A stretch of DNA of 13,084 nt from Patescibacteria group bacterium (GCA_018830605.1 JAHJRZ010000022.1:1-13084), one strand, 5' to 3'; counted from the stretch's first letter, positions 1-6,530 are shown. Notes: generated by a model not told the origin, from the sequence alone. A program made the numbers and translations.

Positions 1-957
1 AACACTTGAACCTGATTCGACTTGAACAATAATCTTTTCTACCTCTTTTTCAAAGACTGGGGAGCCGATGACTCCCTTGGTGGTCTCAAGGACATCAATC
101 ATGGGAATGCCGGCCGAGACTAAGGAGCTTAGAGAACGGGTGAAACGGGACATATAGATATTCTTAATTACTCCTTTTAGGACCGGGGTTTTAAGTTTTA
201 ACTTATCAAAATTATAACTGCCTTTTTCTGAACGCAGATAGCGCCGCAAGAAGATAATCAAAAGAGTCGTAATTATTAAGACTAACCACCAAAATTTAAT
301 AAAAAAATCGCTTAAATAAACAATGATTCGGGTGAGGACCGGCAGTTGAACCCCTGATTCCTCAAAGATATTTTTTAATTGGGGGATTACATAGATTAAG
401 AGGATAATGACGATAATAAACATAACTAAAAGGATAAAAGCTGGGTACATTAGCGCTCCTCTGATCTTGCCGGTCAAGTCATAATCTTTTTCTAAATCTT
501 TGGATAATTTAAGCATTACTTTGTCAAGCCGGCCGCTCTTTTCTCCTGATTCGATGATTTTGGTGTAAGTCTCATTAAAAACATCCGGGTGCTTGGCGAG
601 CGCCTTAGAGAAGGAGAGCCCAGCCGAGACATCTTTGATAATCTCTTCTAATACTTTGGCCATATTTTTATTCTGCGTTTGGTTGATGACGGTCTTGATC
701 GCCTCAAGAATAGGAAGACCGGATTTAATCATGATAGCTATCTGTGAGGTGAAGATTATTTTTTCTTTAAGAGGGATGCGCTTAAAAAATTTTTCTAGGC
801 CGGCCAAGGGCTTGAGATGAGATTCTTTTTCAAGTGAGGTGACATAGAGCTTTTCTTCCTGCAGAATATTAAGAGCGCTTGAGGAATCTTTGGCCTCGAT
901 TTTTCCTTGGGCTATCTCCCCGTCTTTATTTTTAGCTGTGTATTTAAAGGTTTCCAT
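1..957 (-). CDS. pilC: Type IV pilus inner-membrane platform protein PilC (GspF family), C-terminus cut by window edge
   Basis: PilC/GspF is the polytopic inner-membrane platform on which the pilus assembly ATPase acts. The frame is open from an ATG at 957 to base 1 (319 codons seen, family usual length about 400). The first 50 residues (METFKYTAKNKDGEIAQGKI) are the typical PilC start. A first GspF helical domain follows with IAIMIKSGLPILEAI near residues 74-88 and the signature ESGEKSGRLDKV near 137-148. A membrane segment lies near 174-193, a second near 221-238, and the second GspF repeat begins near 261 (MSRFTRSLSSLVSAGIPMIDVL). No Shine-Dalgarno is visible before the ATG. It lies 162 bp downstream of pilB on the same strand, as expected for a pilB-pilC operon. 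Identification is secure; only the last part is missing. Confidence 0.95.
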   Translation of the reverse strand, partial: METFKYTAKNKDGEIAQGKIEAKDSSSALNILQEEKLYVTSLEKESHLKPLAGLEKFFKRIPLKEKIIFTSQIAIMIKSGLPILEAIKTVINQTQNKNMAKVLEEIIKDVSAGLSFSKALAKHPDVFNETYTKIIESGEKSGRLDKVMLKLSKDLEKDYDLTGKIRGALMYPAFILLVMFIIVIILLIYVIPQLKNIFEESGVQLPVLTRIIVYLSDFFIKFWWLVLIITTLLIIFLRRYLRSEKGSYNFDKLKLKTPVLKGVIKNIYMSRFTRSLSSLVSAGIPMIDVLETTKGVIGSPVFEKEVEKIIVQVESGSSV

Positions 958-976
958 AGATGATAAGCGAATTAAC

Positions 977-1112
977 CTAATTGTTCTAATTATTCTAATT
1001 GACCTAACCAATACCCAATTATTTTAAATGTCCAATGACGAATTTAGACATTACGAAATTAGACATTGGGATTTGATTAGAATAATTAGAGTAATTAGAA
1101 ATTAGAATAATT
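977..1112. repeat. AT-rich intergenic inverted and direct repeats between pilB and pilC
   Basis: The pilB-pilC gap holds no gene. A perfect 15-bp inverted repeat (TCTAATTATTCTAAT at 985-999, its complement at 1077-1091) brackets an inner region containing two near-identical copies of AAWTTAGACATT (1041-1052 and about 1056-1067) and a second short inverted pair around CCCAAT/ATTGGG (1014-1019, 1065-1070). A further ATTAGAATAATT copy lies at 1101-1112. The block can fold as a long weak hairpin between the two genes. Such repeats are common gap filler in candidate-phylum genomes (general knowledge). Function is not known; RNA processing or partial termination in the operon is possible. Confidence 0.7.
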
Positions 1113-1119
1113 TTCATGT

Positions 1120-3171
1120 TTAGTCTTTTGTCACTCTCCAGATCTCTTCGATTGAGGTTAATTTATCAAGCGCTTTTATAACTCCGTCTTGTTTTAAAGT
1201 CACCATGCCGTCTTTTTTAGCTTGGGCCTCAATTTCTTGGCTGCCGCTTTTTCTAAGCGTGATCTCTTGAACCGAAGGATTCATTCCCAAGACTTCAAAC
1301 AGTCCGATTCGGCCTTTGTAGCCGCTCGAATTGCAGGCTCCGCAGCCCTTGCCTTTGTAAAATTTAAGGTTTTTTAAATCAAGATTCTTTTTTTCTTTCT
1401 CGGGCAAGGTCTCTAATTCCTCTCTTATATTTTTCATGATAATCTCAGAGACAGAGTCTTCTTCTTGGCAATTTTCGCATATTTTTCTGACCAAGCGCTG
1501 GGCGATGATCGTATTAACTGATGAGACTAAGAGGAAGGGCTCGACCTTCATATCAATTAATCTGGGGATGGCGCCGGCGGCATCATTAGTATGTAAGGTC
1601 GAGAGGACGATGTGCCCGGTTAAGGCTGCCTGAACCGCCATCTCTGCGGTCTCAAAATCTCTAATCTCTCCGACCATTACTACATCAGGATCTTGCCTTA
1701 AAATAGAACGCAAGCCCGAGGCAAAGCCAAAACCAATTTTTGGGTTAATCTGCCCTTGGTTTACTCCTTCAATCTGGTACTCGACCGGATCTTCAAGCGT
1801 AATGATATTTAAACCCGTATTATTTAAGCGGTCAATAATAGCGTAGAGCGTCGTGGTCTTGCCCGAGCCGGTCGGCCCGGTGACCAAGGTCATACCGTGG
1901 GATTTATGGATATTCTCTTCGACTATCTTAAAGCCGGAACCGCGCAGCCCCAGCTCTTCAAGCGTTAAGATGCCTTTGCTTTTGTCTAAAAGGCGCATCA
2001 CGACCTTCTCGCCATAGACCGTGGGAAAAGTTGAGACGCGCAGATCGATCTCTCTGTTATCAACCTTGACCTTAAATCGGCCGTCCTGCGGCAGGCGGCT
2101 CTCATCTATTTTGAGCCGGGAAAGAATTTTAACTTTAGTAATAACTGCATCTTGGATTGACTTTGGAAGCGTGGTCACATTCTGGAGAACTCCATCAATC
2201 CGAAATCTTATGCCCACATCAAACTCTTTGGGCTCGATATGAACATCCGAGGCCCGGAGCCGAGCCGCTTGGGTCAAGAGCGAACTGACGATCTTTGAAG
2301 TTGGAGCTTCTTCAGAGATTAAATCTTCTTCTTTTTCTTTTTTGAGACCTTTTGTTTTTTTAACAAATTGGCTGCCGGCGAGCGCCTTCTCAATCTCGCC
2401 CTCAATGCCGGAGTAGCGATCTAAAACCGATTTAATGTCTTCCTCTGTGGCCTCAATCACTTCAATATCTCGGCCGATCTTCTTCTTGATAAATTCTGCG
2501 GCCTGCAGATCATTGGGGTTTTTCATGGCAATGATAAGATTGCCGCCTTTGATCTCGATCGGCACCGCCTTATAAAGCCGGGCAATATACTCTGGCACAA
2601 GCGCCAGAACTTTTTTAGAGATTTTTTTATTTTTAAGGTCAACGGCTGAAGCTAAATGTTTAGCTTTTACTTCTTCTTTTTTCTTTTCTTTAATTTTCGG
2701 CTCTGGCTTTGGTTCTGGCTTGACTTCTACTTCGACTTTTTCGTTCTGTAATTTAACTCTTTCTACCGGCACCTCGATTTTTTCAGGTTCTTTCTCTTTT
2801 TTTATTGATTCTTTCTGGGGGATTTCTTTCTTTTTATTAAAGCCAAGCCCCAAAAAGCCGAATAAGCTTTTTTTTCTGGGCTGGATGGCGCGGGGGAAGG
2901 AAGGGTCGATTTTAGCGCGGAACTTCCGTCCGGGGATAAATTTTGCTAAATGCTGGCCGCTGACGCTCGCTTCCCTGCCTCCGGGCAGAGCGCTTTGAAA
3001 TTCTTTGCGAAAATAAAGCTTAAAGACCCCAAAATCGCGGATATTGACCTTCTCGCGCCTGATCAGAGCTTTTTCTATATTACGAATAAAAGCGTAGAGA
3101 ATTTTATCTATCTCGCCTTCGGGTATCTTCGTCCGGCGATTAATTTCCCTAATGAGATTCCGTTTATTAAT
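1120..3171 (-). CDS. pilB: HU/IHF-like domain fused in frame to type IV pilus assembly ATPase PilB (GspE family), rare ATT start
   Basis: The conservative PilB reading starts at TTG 2853 (577 aa) and is a clear GspE/PilB ATPase. It has a basic, low-complexity Lys/Glu/Pro linker, a GspE N-terminal domain, SDVHIEP, Walker A GPTGSGKT (codons around 1876-1855), the Asp box near RQDPDVVMVGEIRD, the His box TGHIVLSTLHTNDA, and a zinc-type tetracysteine (Cys codons at 1477, 1468, 1342 and 1333). Upstream, however, the same frame stays open to a TAG at 3190-3192. The extra 106 codons read as an HU/IHF fold: NKRNLIREI, an alpha-helical stretch, then EKVNIRDFGVFKLYFRKE, ending IPGRKFRAKI. There is no ATG, GTG or TTG before 2853, but ATT at 3171-3169 gives MNKRNLI, the classic HU start, behind AGGAGG. 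The TTG has no Shine-Dalgarno. I therefore call a 683-aa fusion. The PilB part is certain; the fusion is well supported but could be undone by an error in the A8 run near 2869-2876. The ATPase powers pilus extension at the inner membrane. Confidence 0.8.
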   Translation of the reverse strand: MNKRNLIREINRRTKIPEGEIDKILYAFIRNIEKALIRREKVNIRDFGVFKLYFRKEFQSALPGGREASVSGQHLAKFIPGRKFRAKIDPSFPRAIQPRKKSLFGFLGLGFNKKKEIPQKESIKKEKEPEKIEVPVERVKLQNEKVEVEVKPEPKPEPKIKEKKKEEVKAKHLASAVDLKNKKISKKVLALVPEYIARLYKAVPIEIKGGNLIIAMKNPNDLQAAEFIKKKIGRDIEVIEATEEDIKSVLDRYSGIEGEIEKALAGSQFVKKTKGLKKEKEEDLISEEAPTSKIVSSLLTQAARLRASDVHIEPKEFDVGIRFRIDGVLQNVTTLPKSIQDAVITKVKILSRLKIDESRLPQDGRFKVKVDNREIDLRVSTFPTVYGEKVVMRLLDKSKGILTLEELGLRGSGFKIVEENIHKSHGMTLVTGPTGSGKTTTLYAIIDRLNNTGLNIITLEDPVEYQIEGVNQGQINPKIGFGFASGLRSILRQDPDVVMVGEIRDFETAEMAVQAALTGHIVLSTLHTNDAAGAIPRLIDMKVEPFLLVSSVNTIIAQRLVRKICENCQEEDSVSEIIMKNIREELETLPEKEKKNLDLKNLKFYKGKGCGACNSSGYKGRIGLFEVLGMNPSVQEITLRKSGSQEIEAQAKKDGMVTLKQDGVIKALDKLTSIEEIWRVTKD
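2950..3000 (-). repeat. Palindromic element inside the HU-like coding region
   Basis: Within the HU-like frame the stretch encoding FQSALPGGREASVSGQH replaces the expected flexible beta-arm (normally RNPxTG-type). Its DNA contains a GC-rich hairpin, CTGCC-CGGA-GGCAG on the minus strand, with partly complementary flanks, unlike the AT-rich code on either side. The inserted peptide is about as long as the arm it replaces, so the HU frame is kept. This resembles protein-coding palindromic repeats described in Rickettsia, but kinship to any named family is not shown here. Confidence 0.4.
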
Positions 3172-3175
3172 AGCC

Positions 3176-3181
3176 CCTCCT
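3176..3181 (-). promoter_or_regulatory. Shine-Dalgarno AGGAGG deciding the ATT start of the HU-PilB gene
   Basis: On the minus strand AGGAGG ends 4 nt before the ATT codon at 3171-3169. It is one of the strongest Shine-Dalgarno sites in the window, and no ATG, GTG or TTG lies within reach downstream in any sensible spacing in this frame. This is what fixes the unusual start. Confidence 0.65.
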
Positions 3182-3189
3182 AGAAAATT

Positions 3190-3217
3190 CTAAACTCTAA
3201 AACCTAAACTCTAAAAC
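3190..3217. repeat. 14-bp tandem repeat, two perfect copies
   Basis: CTAAACTCTAAAAC occurs twice head to tail (3190-3203, 3204-3217). It lies in the predicted 5' untranslated leader of the HU-PilB gene, immediately upstream of its Shine-Dalgarno; the first copy includes the in-frame stop upstream of the ATT start. Confidence 0.85.
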
Positions 3218-3250
3218 ATAACCCGCGGCTTCAATAAGTGGATTCGTTCA

Positions 3251-3259
3251 ATTATAACA
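3251..3259 (-). promoter_or_regulatory. Extended -10 promoter candidate for the HU-PilB-pilC operon
   Basis: The minus strand reads TGTTATAAT here, an exact extended -10 (TGnTATAAT). It would start transcription near 3244 and leave a leader of about 73 nt carrying the tandem repeat and AGGAGG. No good -35 is visible. The same 9-mer precedes two other genes in the window (7232, 8919), which supports it. Confidence 0.55.
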
Positions 3260-3281
3260 CATTTACCTAACTTACACACAA

Positions 3282-3382
3282 TGTCATTGCGAGGAGCGAA
3301 GCGACGAAGCAATCTCGACGACGGGATTGCTTCGCCCTGATGGCTCGCAATGACAAACAAGAATATGGCTTGCAATGACAAT
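3282..3382. repeat. Palindromic dispersed-type repeat (MITE/REP-like), 12-bp and 10-bp nested inverted arms
   Basis: Outer arms TGTCATTGCGAG (3282-3293) and CTCGCAATGACA (3344-3355) are perfectly complementary. Inner arms CGAAGCAATC (3305-3314) and GATTGCTTCG (3325-3334) form a second stem with a 10-nt loop. A third, degenerate copy of the outer arm (TTGCAATGACA) follows at 3370-3380. The GC-rich core contrasts with the AT-rich surroundings. Palindromes with this arm type (GTCATTGCGAG...GAAGCAATC) are familiar as dispersed repeats in unrelated bacterial genomes. It sits between two divergent transcription units and contains no gene; a 61-codon minus-strand ORF over it is a by-product of the repeat. 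Confidence 0.8.
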
Positions 3383-3389
3383 TTACGCT

Positions 3390-3432
3390 TTGACACTCTA
3401 AGTTGGACAATCGGCTAATATTTTGCTAAACT
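3390..3432 (+). promoter_or_regulatory. Promoter candidate for the membrane-protein/glycosyltransferase pair, possibly leaderless
   Basis: A consensus TTGACA lies at 3390-3395 but its nearest -10 (TAATAT, 3416-3421) is 20 nt away. TTGGAC at 3403-3408 with an 18-nt spacer to TGCTAAACT (-10 at 3427-3432) is better spaced. The latter would start transcription at about 3438-3439, on the ATG itself, giving a leaderless mRNA, which fits the absence of a Shine-Dalgarno. Confidence 0.4.
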
Positions 3433-3437
3433 AGTTT

Positions 3438-3803
3438 ATGATTATGAAGAAAATAAGCCTATTTTTAGAGATGATTACCGAGGTCTTTCGCGACCGAATC
3501 TTTATTTTTTTGGTCCTGGCCAATTTAGCGGTTTTAGGATTAATTTGGTTTTTTTGGCTGACTAAGATCAGCCCTTCTGGCTATCAAGTCTACACCCAAT
3601 TCTATCTCTCGTCGCCGCGGCTCCTCGAGACTAAGTCTTTTTTGCCTCCGCTCTTGGCGAGCATTATTGTTTTTATTAATTTTGTTTTAGCAGTTTTTTC
3701 CAGAAAGAGAGAGGCCCTGGCCTCATATCTGTTGGTCGGCTCAAGCTTGTTTGTTTTGAGCTTGACCTTAGTCTTAGTCAGACATTATCTAAGTTTGATA
3801 TAA
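3438..3803 (+). CDS. Small integral membrane protein, function unknown
   Basis: 121 residues with three hydrophobic segments: about 20-41 (IFIFLVLANLAVLGLIWFFWL), 68-86 (LPPLLASIIVFINFVLAVF) and 96-117 (YLLVGSSLFVLSLTLVLVRHYL). Short charged loops separate them, and the RKR after the second helix suggests a cytosolic loop. I recognise no family. The stop is 3 nt before the ATG of the following glycosyltransferase, so the two are surely co-transcribed, and a partner role in the same membrane process is likely. The start could be either ATG 3438 or ATG 3444; neither has a Shine-Dalgarno. The real coding status is supported by the tight coupling and the membrane-protein composition. Confidence 0.75.
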   Translation: MIMKKISLFLEMITEVFRDRIFIFLVLANLAVLGLIWFFWLTKISPSGYQVYTQFYLSSPRLLETKSFLPPLLASIIVFINFVLAVFSRKREALASYLLVGSSLFVLSLTLVLVRHYLSLI

Positions 3804-3806
3804 TCT

Positions 3807-5429
3807 ATGTCGTCTCCTTACGCTTTTAATTTTAGGGGCAAAAGATTTTTAGAGATTCTGCCCGGGGTAATTACTTGGCTCATCTTAATCTCGCCTTTTG
3901 TCCTCTCCTTTATCCGGCCATATTGGGTGGCGGTCTTTGTGATTATTTTTGATTTTTATTGGCTCTTGAAATCTTTAAATATGGGCGGCCATCTTCTTTC
4001 AGGGTATCTGCATATGCGGCGCGACCAGCGAATTGACTGGCTCGACCGCTTAAAAAGAATGGAGAATTTTGATAATTACTTTGCCGATACCCAAAAATTA
4101 TATGAGGAGGTAGCGGTTCCTTTTTCCAAAAGAAAGCTCGGCCTTGAACTTAATGAATTGAAAGATTTGGAGCGGCATAAAGGGGAGATTATAAATTGGA
4201 ACGAGATTTATCACGCTATCTTTTTAGCCGTCTACAAAGAGCCAGAGGAGGTTTTAGTTTCATCAATTGATTCGATCAAAAATTCTAATTATCCTTCAAA
4301 TAAAATTATGATCGTTATGGCCATGGAAGAGAGAGCGGGCGGAGAGTCTTTAAAAATGGCCAAGAGATTGCGTAAAAAATATCAAGAAGCTTTTAAAGAT
4401 TTTTTAATCTATGTTCATCCTGACGGCATTGCGGGCGAGATTAAGGGCAAGGGGTCAAATTTATACAATGCGGGCAGGAATTTTAAAAAATATTGCGACG
4501 AGAATAATATCCGCTACGATCGGGTGATCGTCTCTGCTTTTGATTGCGACACCCGCGCCTCTAAACAATATCTGCCTTGCATTACTTATAAATATATCAT
4601 CAATCCGGATCGAATCCATCGCACTTTTCAGCCGATTCCGCTCTACTCCAATAATATCTGGCAGGTGCCGGCGATTAATCGCATTGTGGCATTTGGCTCG
4701 ACCTTCTGGCAGATGGTGGAGGCGACCCGTCCTTATCGCATGGTCAATTTTTCCTCACAGGCGATGAGCTTTCAGACCTTAGTTGATATTGATTTTTGGG
4801 ACAGGACGATCGTTTCCGAGGATTCGAAGCAGTATTACCGCGCTTTTTTCCGCTACGGAGGCAACCATCGCTGTGTGCCGATCTTTACCCCGGTCTCTAT
4901 GGATGCGGTTAAGGCGAATACTCTCTGGTTGACTTTAAAAAATCAATATCTGCAGAAGAGGCGCTGGGCCTGGGGCGTAGAGCACTTTCCTTATTTAATT
5001 CGCGAGTGTTTTATCCATAAAGAAGTCCCTCTTTCTCAAAGATTAGTTTTAATCTATCGCATTGTTAACGGCCACATCTCCTGGTCCACGGCCTCGCTCT
5101 TGATCGCGATGGTCGGCTGGCTGCCTCTGATCTTAAATCTTAAATTTAATGCCACGGTCATTGCGATGAATATGCCGACCTTTGCCCGCAATCTTTTGAT
5201 TATTACTTGGATCGGCTTGGTCGTCTCCGCCATTATTTCGACCTTATTGCTTCCGCCCCGTCCTAAAAATTTTGGCAAGATGAAGACGGTCGTCTTTGTC
5301 ATCTCTTGGATTTTAGTGCCGATCTCCGCCATCTTTTTCGGCTCAATTCCGGCGATCGACGCCCAGACTCATTTAATGCTTAAAAAATACTTAGGTTTTT
5401 GGGTTACTCCTAAAGAAGCGCAAACATAG
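3807..5429 (+). CDS. Membrane-bound family-2 glycosyltransferase (processive, cellulose-synthase-like architecture)
   Basis: 540 residues. Two N-terminal membrane helices (about 17-35 and 38-56), a cytosolic GT-A domain, and three or four C-terminal helices (about 426-445, 462-483, 493-513). GT2 landmarks appear in order: IFLAVYKEPEEVLVSSIDSI (acceptance/nucleotide-binding start, 138-157), GKGSNLYNAGR (214-224), the DCD metal-binding DxD at 246-248, SED at 337-339 (catalytic ED) and QKRRW at 383-387 (QxxRW). The D, DxD, ED and QxxRW set is that of processive beta-glycosyltransferases that polymerise and export a glycan from nucleotide sugars. Sugar specificity cannot be read. It follows a three-helix protein by 3 nt. 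No Shine-Dalgarno is seen. Confidence 0.88.
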   Translation: MSSPYAFNFRGKRFLEILPGVITWLILISPFVLSFIRPYWVAVFVIIFDFYWLLKSLNMGGHLLSGYLHMRRDQRIDWLDRLKRMENFDNYFADTQKLYEEVAVPFSKRKLGLELNELKDLERHKGEIINWNEIYHAIFLAVYKEPEEVLVSSIDSIKNSNYPSNKIMIVMAMEERAGGESLKMAKRLRKKYQEAFKDFLIYVHPDGIAGEIKGKGSNLYNAGRNFKKYCDENNIRYDRVIVSAFDCDTRASKQYLPCITYKYIINPDRIHRTFQPIPLYSNNIWQVPAINRIVAFGSTFWQMVEATRPYRMVNFSSQAMSFQTLVDIDFWDRTIVSEDSKQYYRAFFRYGGNHRCVPIFTPVSMDAVKANTLWLTLKNQYLQKRRWAWGVEHFPYLIRECFIHKEVPLSQRLVLIYRIVNGHISWSTASLLIAMVGWLPLILNLKFNATVIAMNMPTFARNLLIITWIGLVVSAIISTLLLPPRPKNFGKMKTVVFVISWILVPISAIFFGSIPAIDAQTHLMLKKYLGFWVTPKEAQT

Positions 5430-5468
5430 GAATTGGGATAAAATATAGTTTTTAGGTCTCTAATTTTG

Positions 5469-5484
5469 TGTAAGTATTATAATA
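5469..5484 (+). promoter_or_regulatory. Promoter-like element TGTAAGTATTATAATA (also at 8595-8610)
   Basis: The 16-mer contains a TATAAT (5478-5483) inside the palindrome TATTATAATA. The identical 16-mer recurs at 8595-8610 upstream of the AbrB-like gene. Here it would start transcription close to 5489, at the GTG of the 56-codon ORF (a leaderless arrangement). No -35 is evident. Confidence 0.5.
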
Positions 5485-5487
5485 TAA

Positions 5488-5658
5488 GTGATTTCCTTCT
5501 CAGCCTCTGTGCTGGGGGATTATTTAATTCATCAAGAATATTCCCAGACATATTTTAGAGGTGTCCCATTAATTCCTATTTCCTCTGGGGTGAGTTTTAC
5601 TTCATGGGCATCGCGAAAAGCATTTATTGAAGGCGCAGAAGACGGGAATAATTTCTAG
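5488..5658 (+). CDS. Orphan 56-aa ORF, unknown; small gene or remnant of a larger one
   Basis: From GTG 5488 to TAG 5656-5658, directly after an in-frame stop. The peptide has protein-like composition: VISFSASVLGDYLIHQEYSQ, then TYFRGVPLIPISSGVSF, then TSWASRKAFIEGAEDGNNF. It reads like the conserved C-terminal part of a folded protein rather than random translation, with regular hydrophobic spacing and an aromatic-rich centre. I do not recognise the family. There is no Shine-Dalgarno, but a TATAAT ends 5 nt before the GTG. It may be a leaderless small gene linked to the R-M system, or a remnant left when the island was inserted. The rest of 5430-5720 holds nothing else I can support. Confidence 0.4.
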   Translation: MISFSASVLGDYLIHQEYSQTYFRGVPLIPISSGVSFTSWASRKAFIEGAEDGNNF

Positions 5659-5720
5659 TTTCTTGTTTTTTGATACGATAGGCGATAAAATTGGGATAAA
5701 CAATAAATTATGGATAAAAC

Positions 5721-6530
5721 ATGCCAAAAATAAACGATTTAAATCTGAATAATTGGAAAGAATATCAAGATGTTATTACTGACAGCTTATGGATTATTGG
5801 CGAGCGGGATAAATCCGGCGCGCACAACAACGTTTACCACGGCAATTTTATTCCACAAATCCCGAATCAAATGATGCGGAGGTTTACCAAAAAAGGCGAT
5901 GTTATTTTGGACGCTTTTTTGGGCCACGGAACAACTCTTATTGAATCAAAAAGGTTGGGACGGCACGGCATTGGGGTTGAACTTGTGCCGGAAGTTGCGC
6001 GTTCAGCAATGCAAAATATCAATCGTGAACTTCCGCAGGGCGGAAAAGTTTTTACGGAAGTTATCGTTGCCGATAGCACGACAAAAGAAGCGCGCGAAGA
6101 AGTTTTAGATACACTTAACAAGATTGGCCAAAAAAGCGTCCATCTGATTATTTTACACCCACCATATCACGACATAATAAAATTCAGCAATAAAAAGGAA
6201 GATTTGTGTAATGCCGCAACGGTTGAAGAATTTACTTCAAAATTTGGCGATGTAATAGAAAATTTCGCCGATTTGTTAGATCGGAATAGATACTTGGCTA
6301 TTGTCATTGGCGATAAGTACACAAATAGCGAATGGGTGCCACTCGGCTTTTATCTCATGCAGGAAACCTTGAAGCGCGGGCAGGGCTTAAAACTCAAAAG
6401 TATTCTCGTAAAAAATATGGTAAATAATCGAGCGAAAAGAAATCAGGAAAATCTATGGAGATATAGGGCATTGGTTGGTGGGTTCTATATTTTTAGACAC
6501 GAATATATATTACTGTTTAGAAAAAAATAA
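5721..6530 (+). CDS. Type II DNA methyltransferase (N4-cytosine/N6-adenine class)
   Basis: 269 residues transferring a methyl group from S-adenosylmethionine to an exocyclic amino group of DNA. The SAM-binding motif I is DAFLGHGTT at 64-72, a variant of the usual DPFxGSGTT, followed by ESKRLGRHGIGVELVPEVA (motif II-type acidic residue). The catalytic motif IV is LHPPYHD at 145-151, where His replaces the usual Asp/Ser/Asn of (D/S/N)PPY. In this family the motif I block comes before PPY, so the target-recognition part is probably the variable stretch after 155. A later GDKY...WVPLGF segment (198-210) is typical of these MTases. A restriction endonuclease lies just downstream, 10 nt after the stop. 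No Shine-Dalgarno precedes ATG 5721. The gene is more AT-rich than the glycosyltransferases, consistent with transfer. Confidence 0.85.
   Translation: MPKINDLNLNNWKEYQDVITDSLWIIGERDKSGAHNNVYHGNFIPQIPNQMMRRFTKKGDVILDAFLGHGTTLIESKRLGRHGIGVELVPEVARSAMQNINRELPQGGKVFTEVIVADSTTKEAREEVLDTLNKIGQKSVHLIILHPPYHDIIKFSNKKEDLCNAATVEEFTSKFGDVIENFADLLDRNRYLAIVIGDKYTNSEWVPLGFYLMQETLKRGQGLKLKSILVKNMVNNRAKRNQENLWRYRALVGGFYIFRHEYILLFRKK

Larger units (their letters stand above)
5431..5700 (+). repeat. 12-bp direct repeat AATTGGGATAAA flanking the 5.4-5.7 kb segment
   Basis: AATTGGGATAAA occurs just after the glycosyltransferase stop (5431-5442) and again shortly before the methyltransferase (5689-5700). The two copies bracket the orphan 56-codon ORF and its promoter. 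It may be chance in AT-rich DNA or a scar of insertion at the island's left edge. Confidence 0.4.

Noticed and set aside
593..820. 75-codon plus-strand ORF
   Set aside because: Antisense shadow of pilC.
2950..3183. 77-codon ORF on the plus strand
   Set aside because: It is antisense to the HU-like domain, which has family-level similarity and a Shine-Dalgarno.
3211..3396. 61-codon ORF on the minus strand
   Set aside because: It lies over the palindromic repeat and tandem repeat, with a peptide (ASHQGEAIPSSRLLRRFAPRND) typical of translated dispersed palindromes; no ribosome site.
3796..3804. TGATATAAT as a promoter for the large GT2 at 3807
   Set aside because: Transcription would begin after the ATG, and the gene is 3 nt from the preceding one, so co-transcription is simpler.
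5054..5332. 92-codon minus-strand ORF inside the glycosyltransferase
   Set aside because: Antisense to the C-terminal membrane helices of a well-supported GT2.
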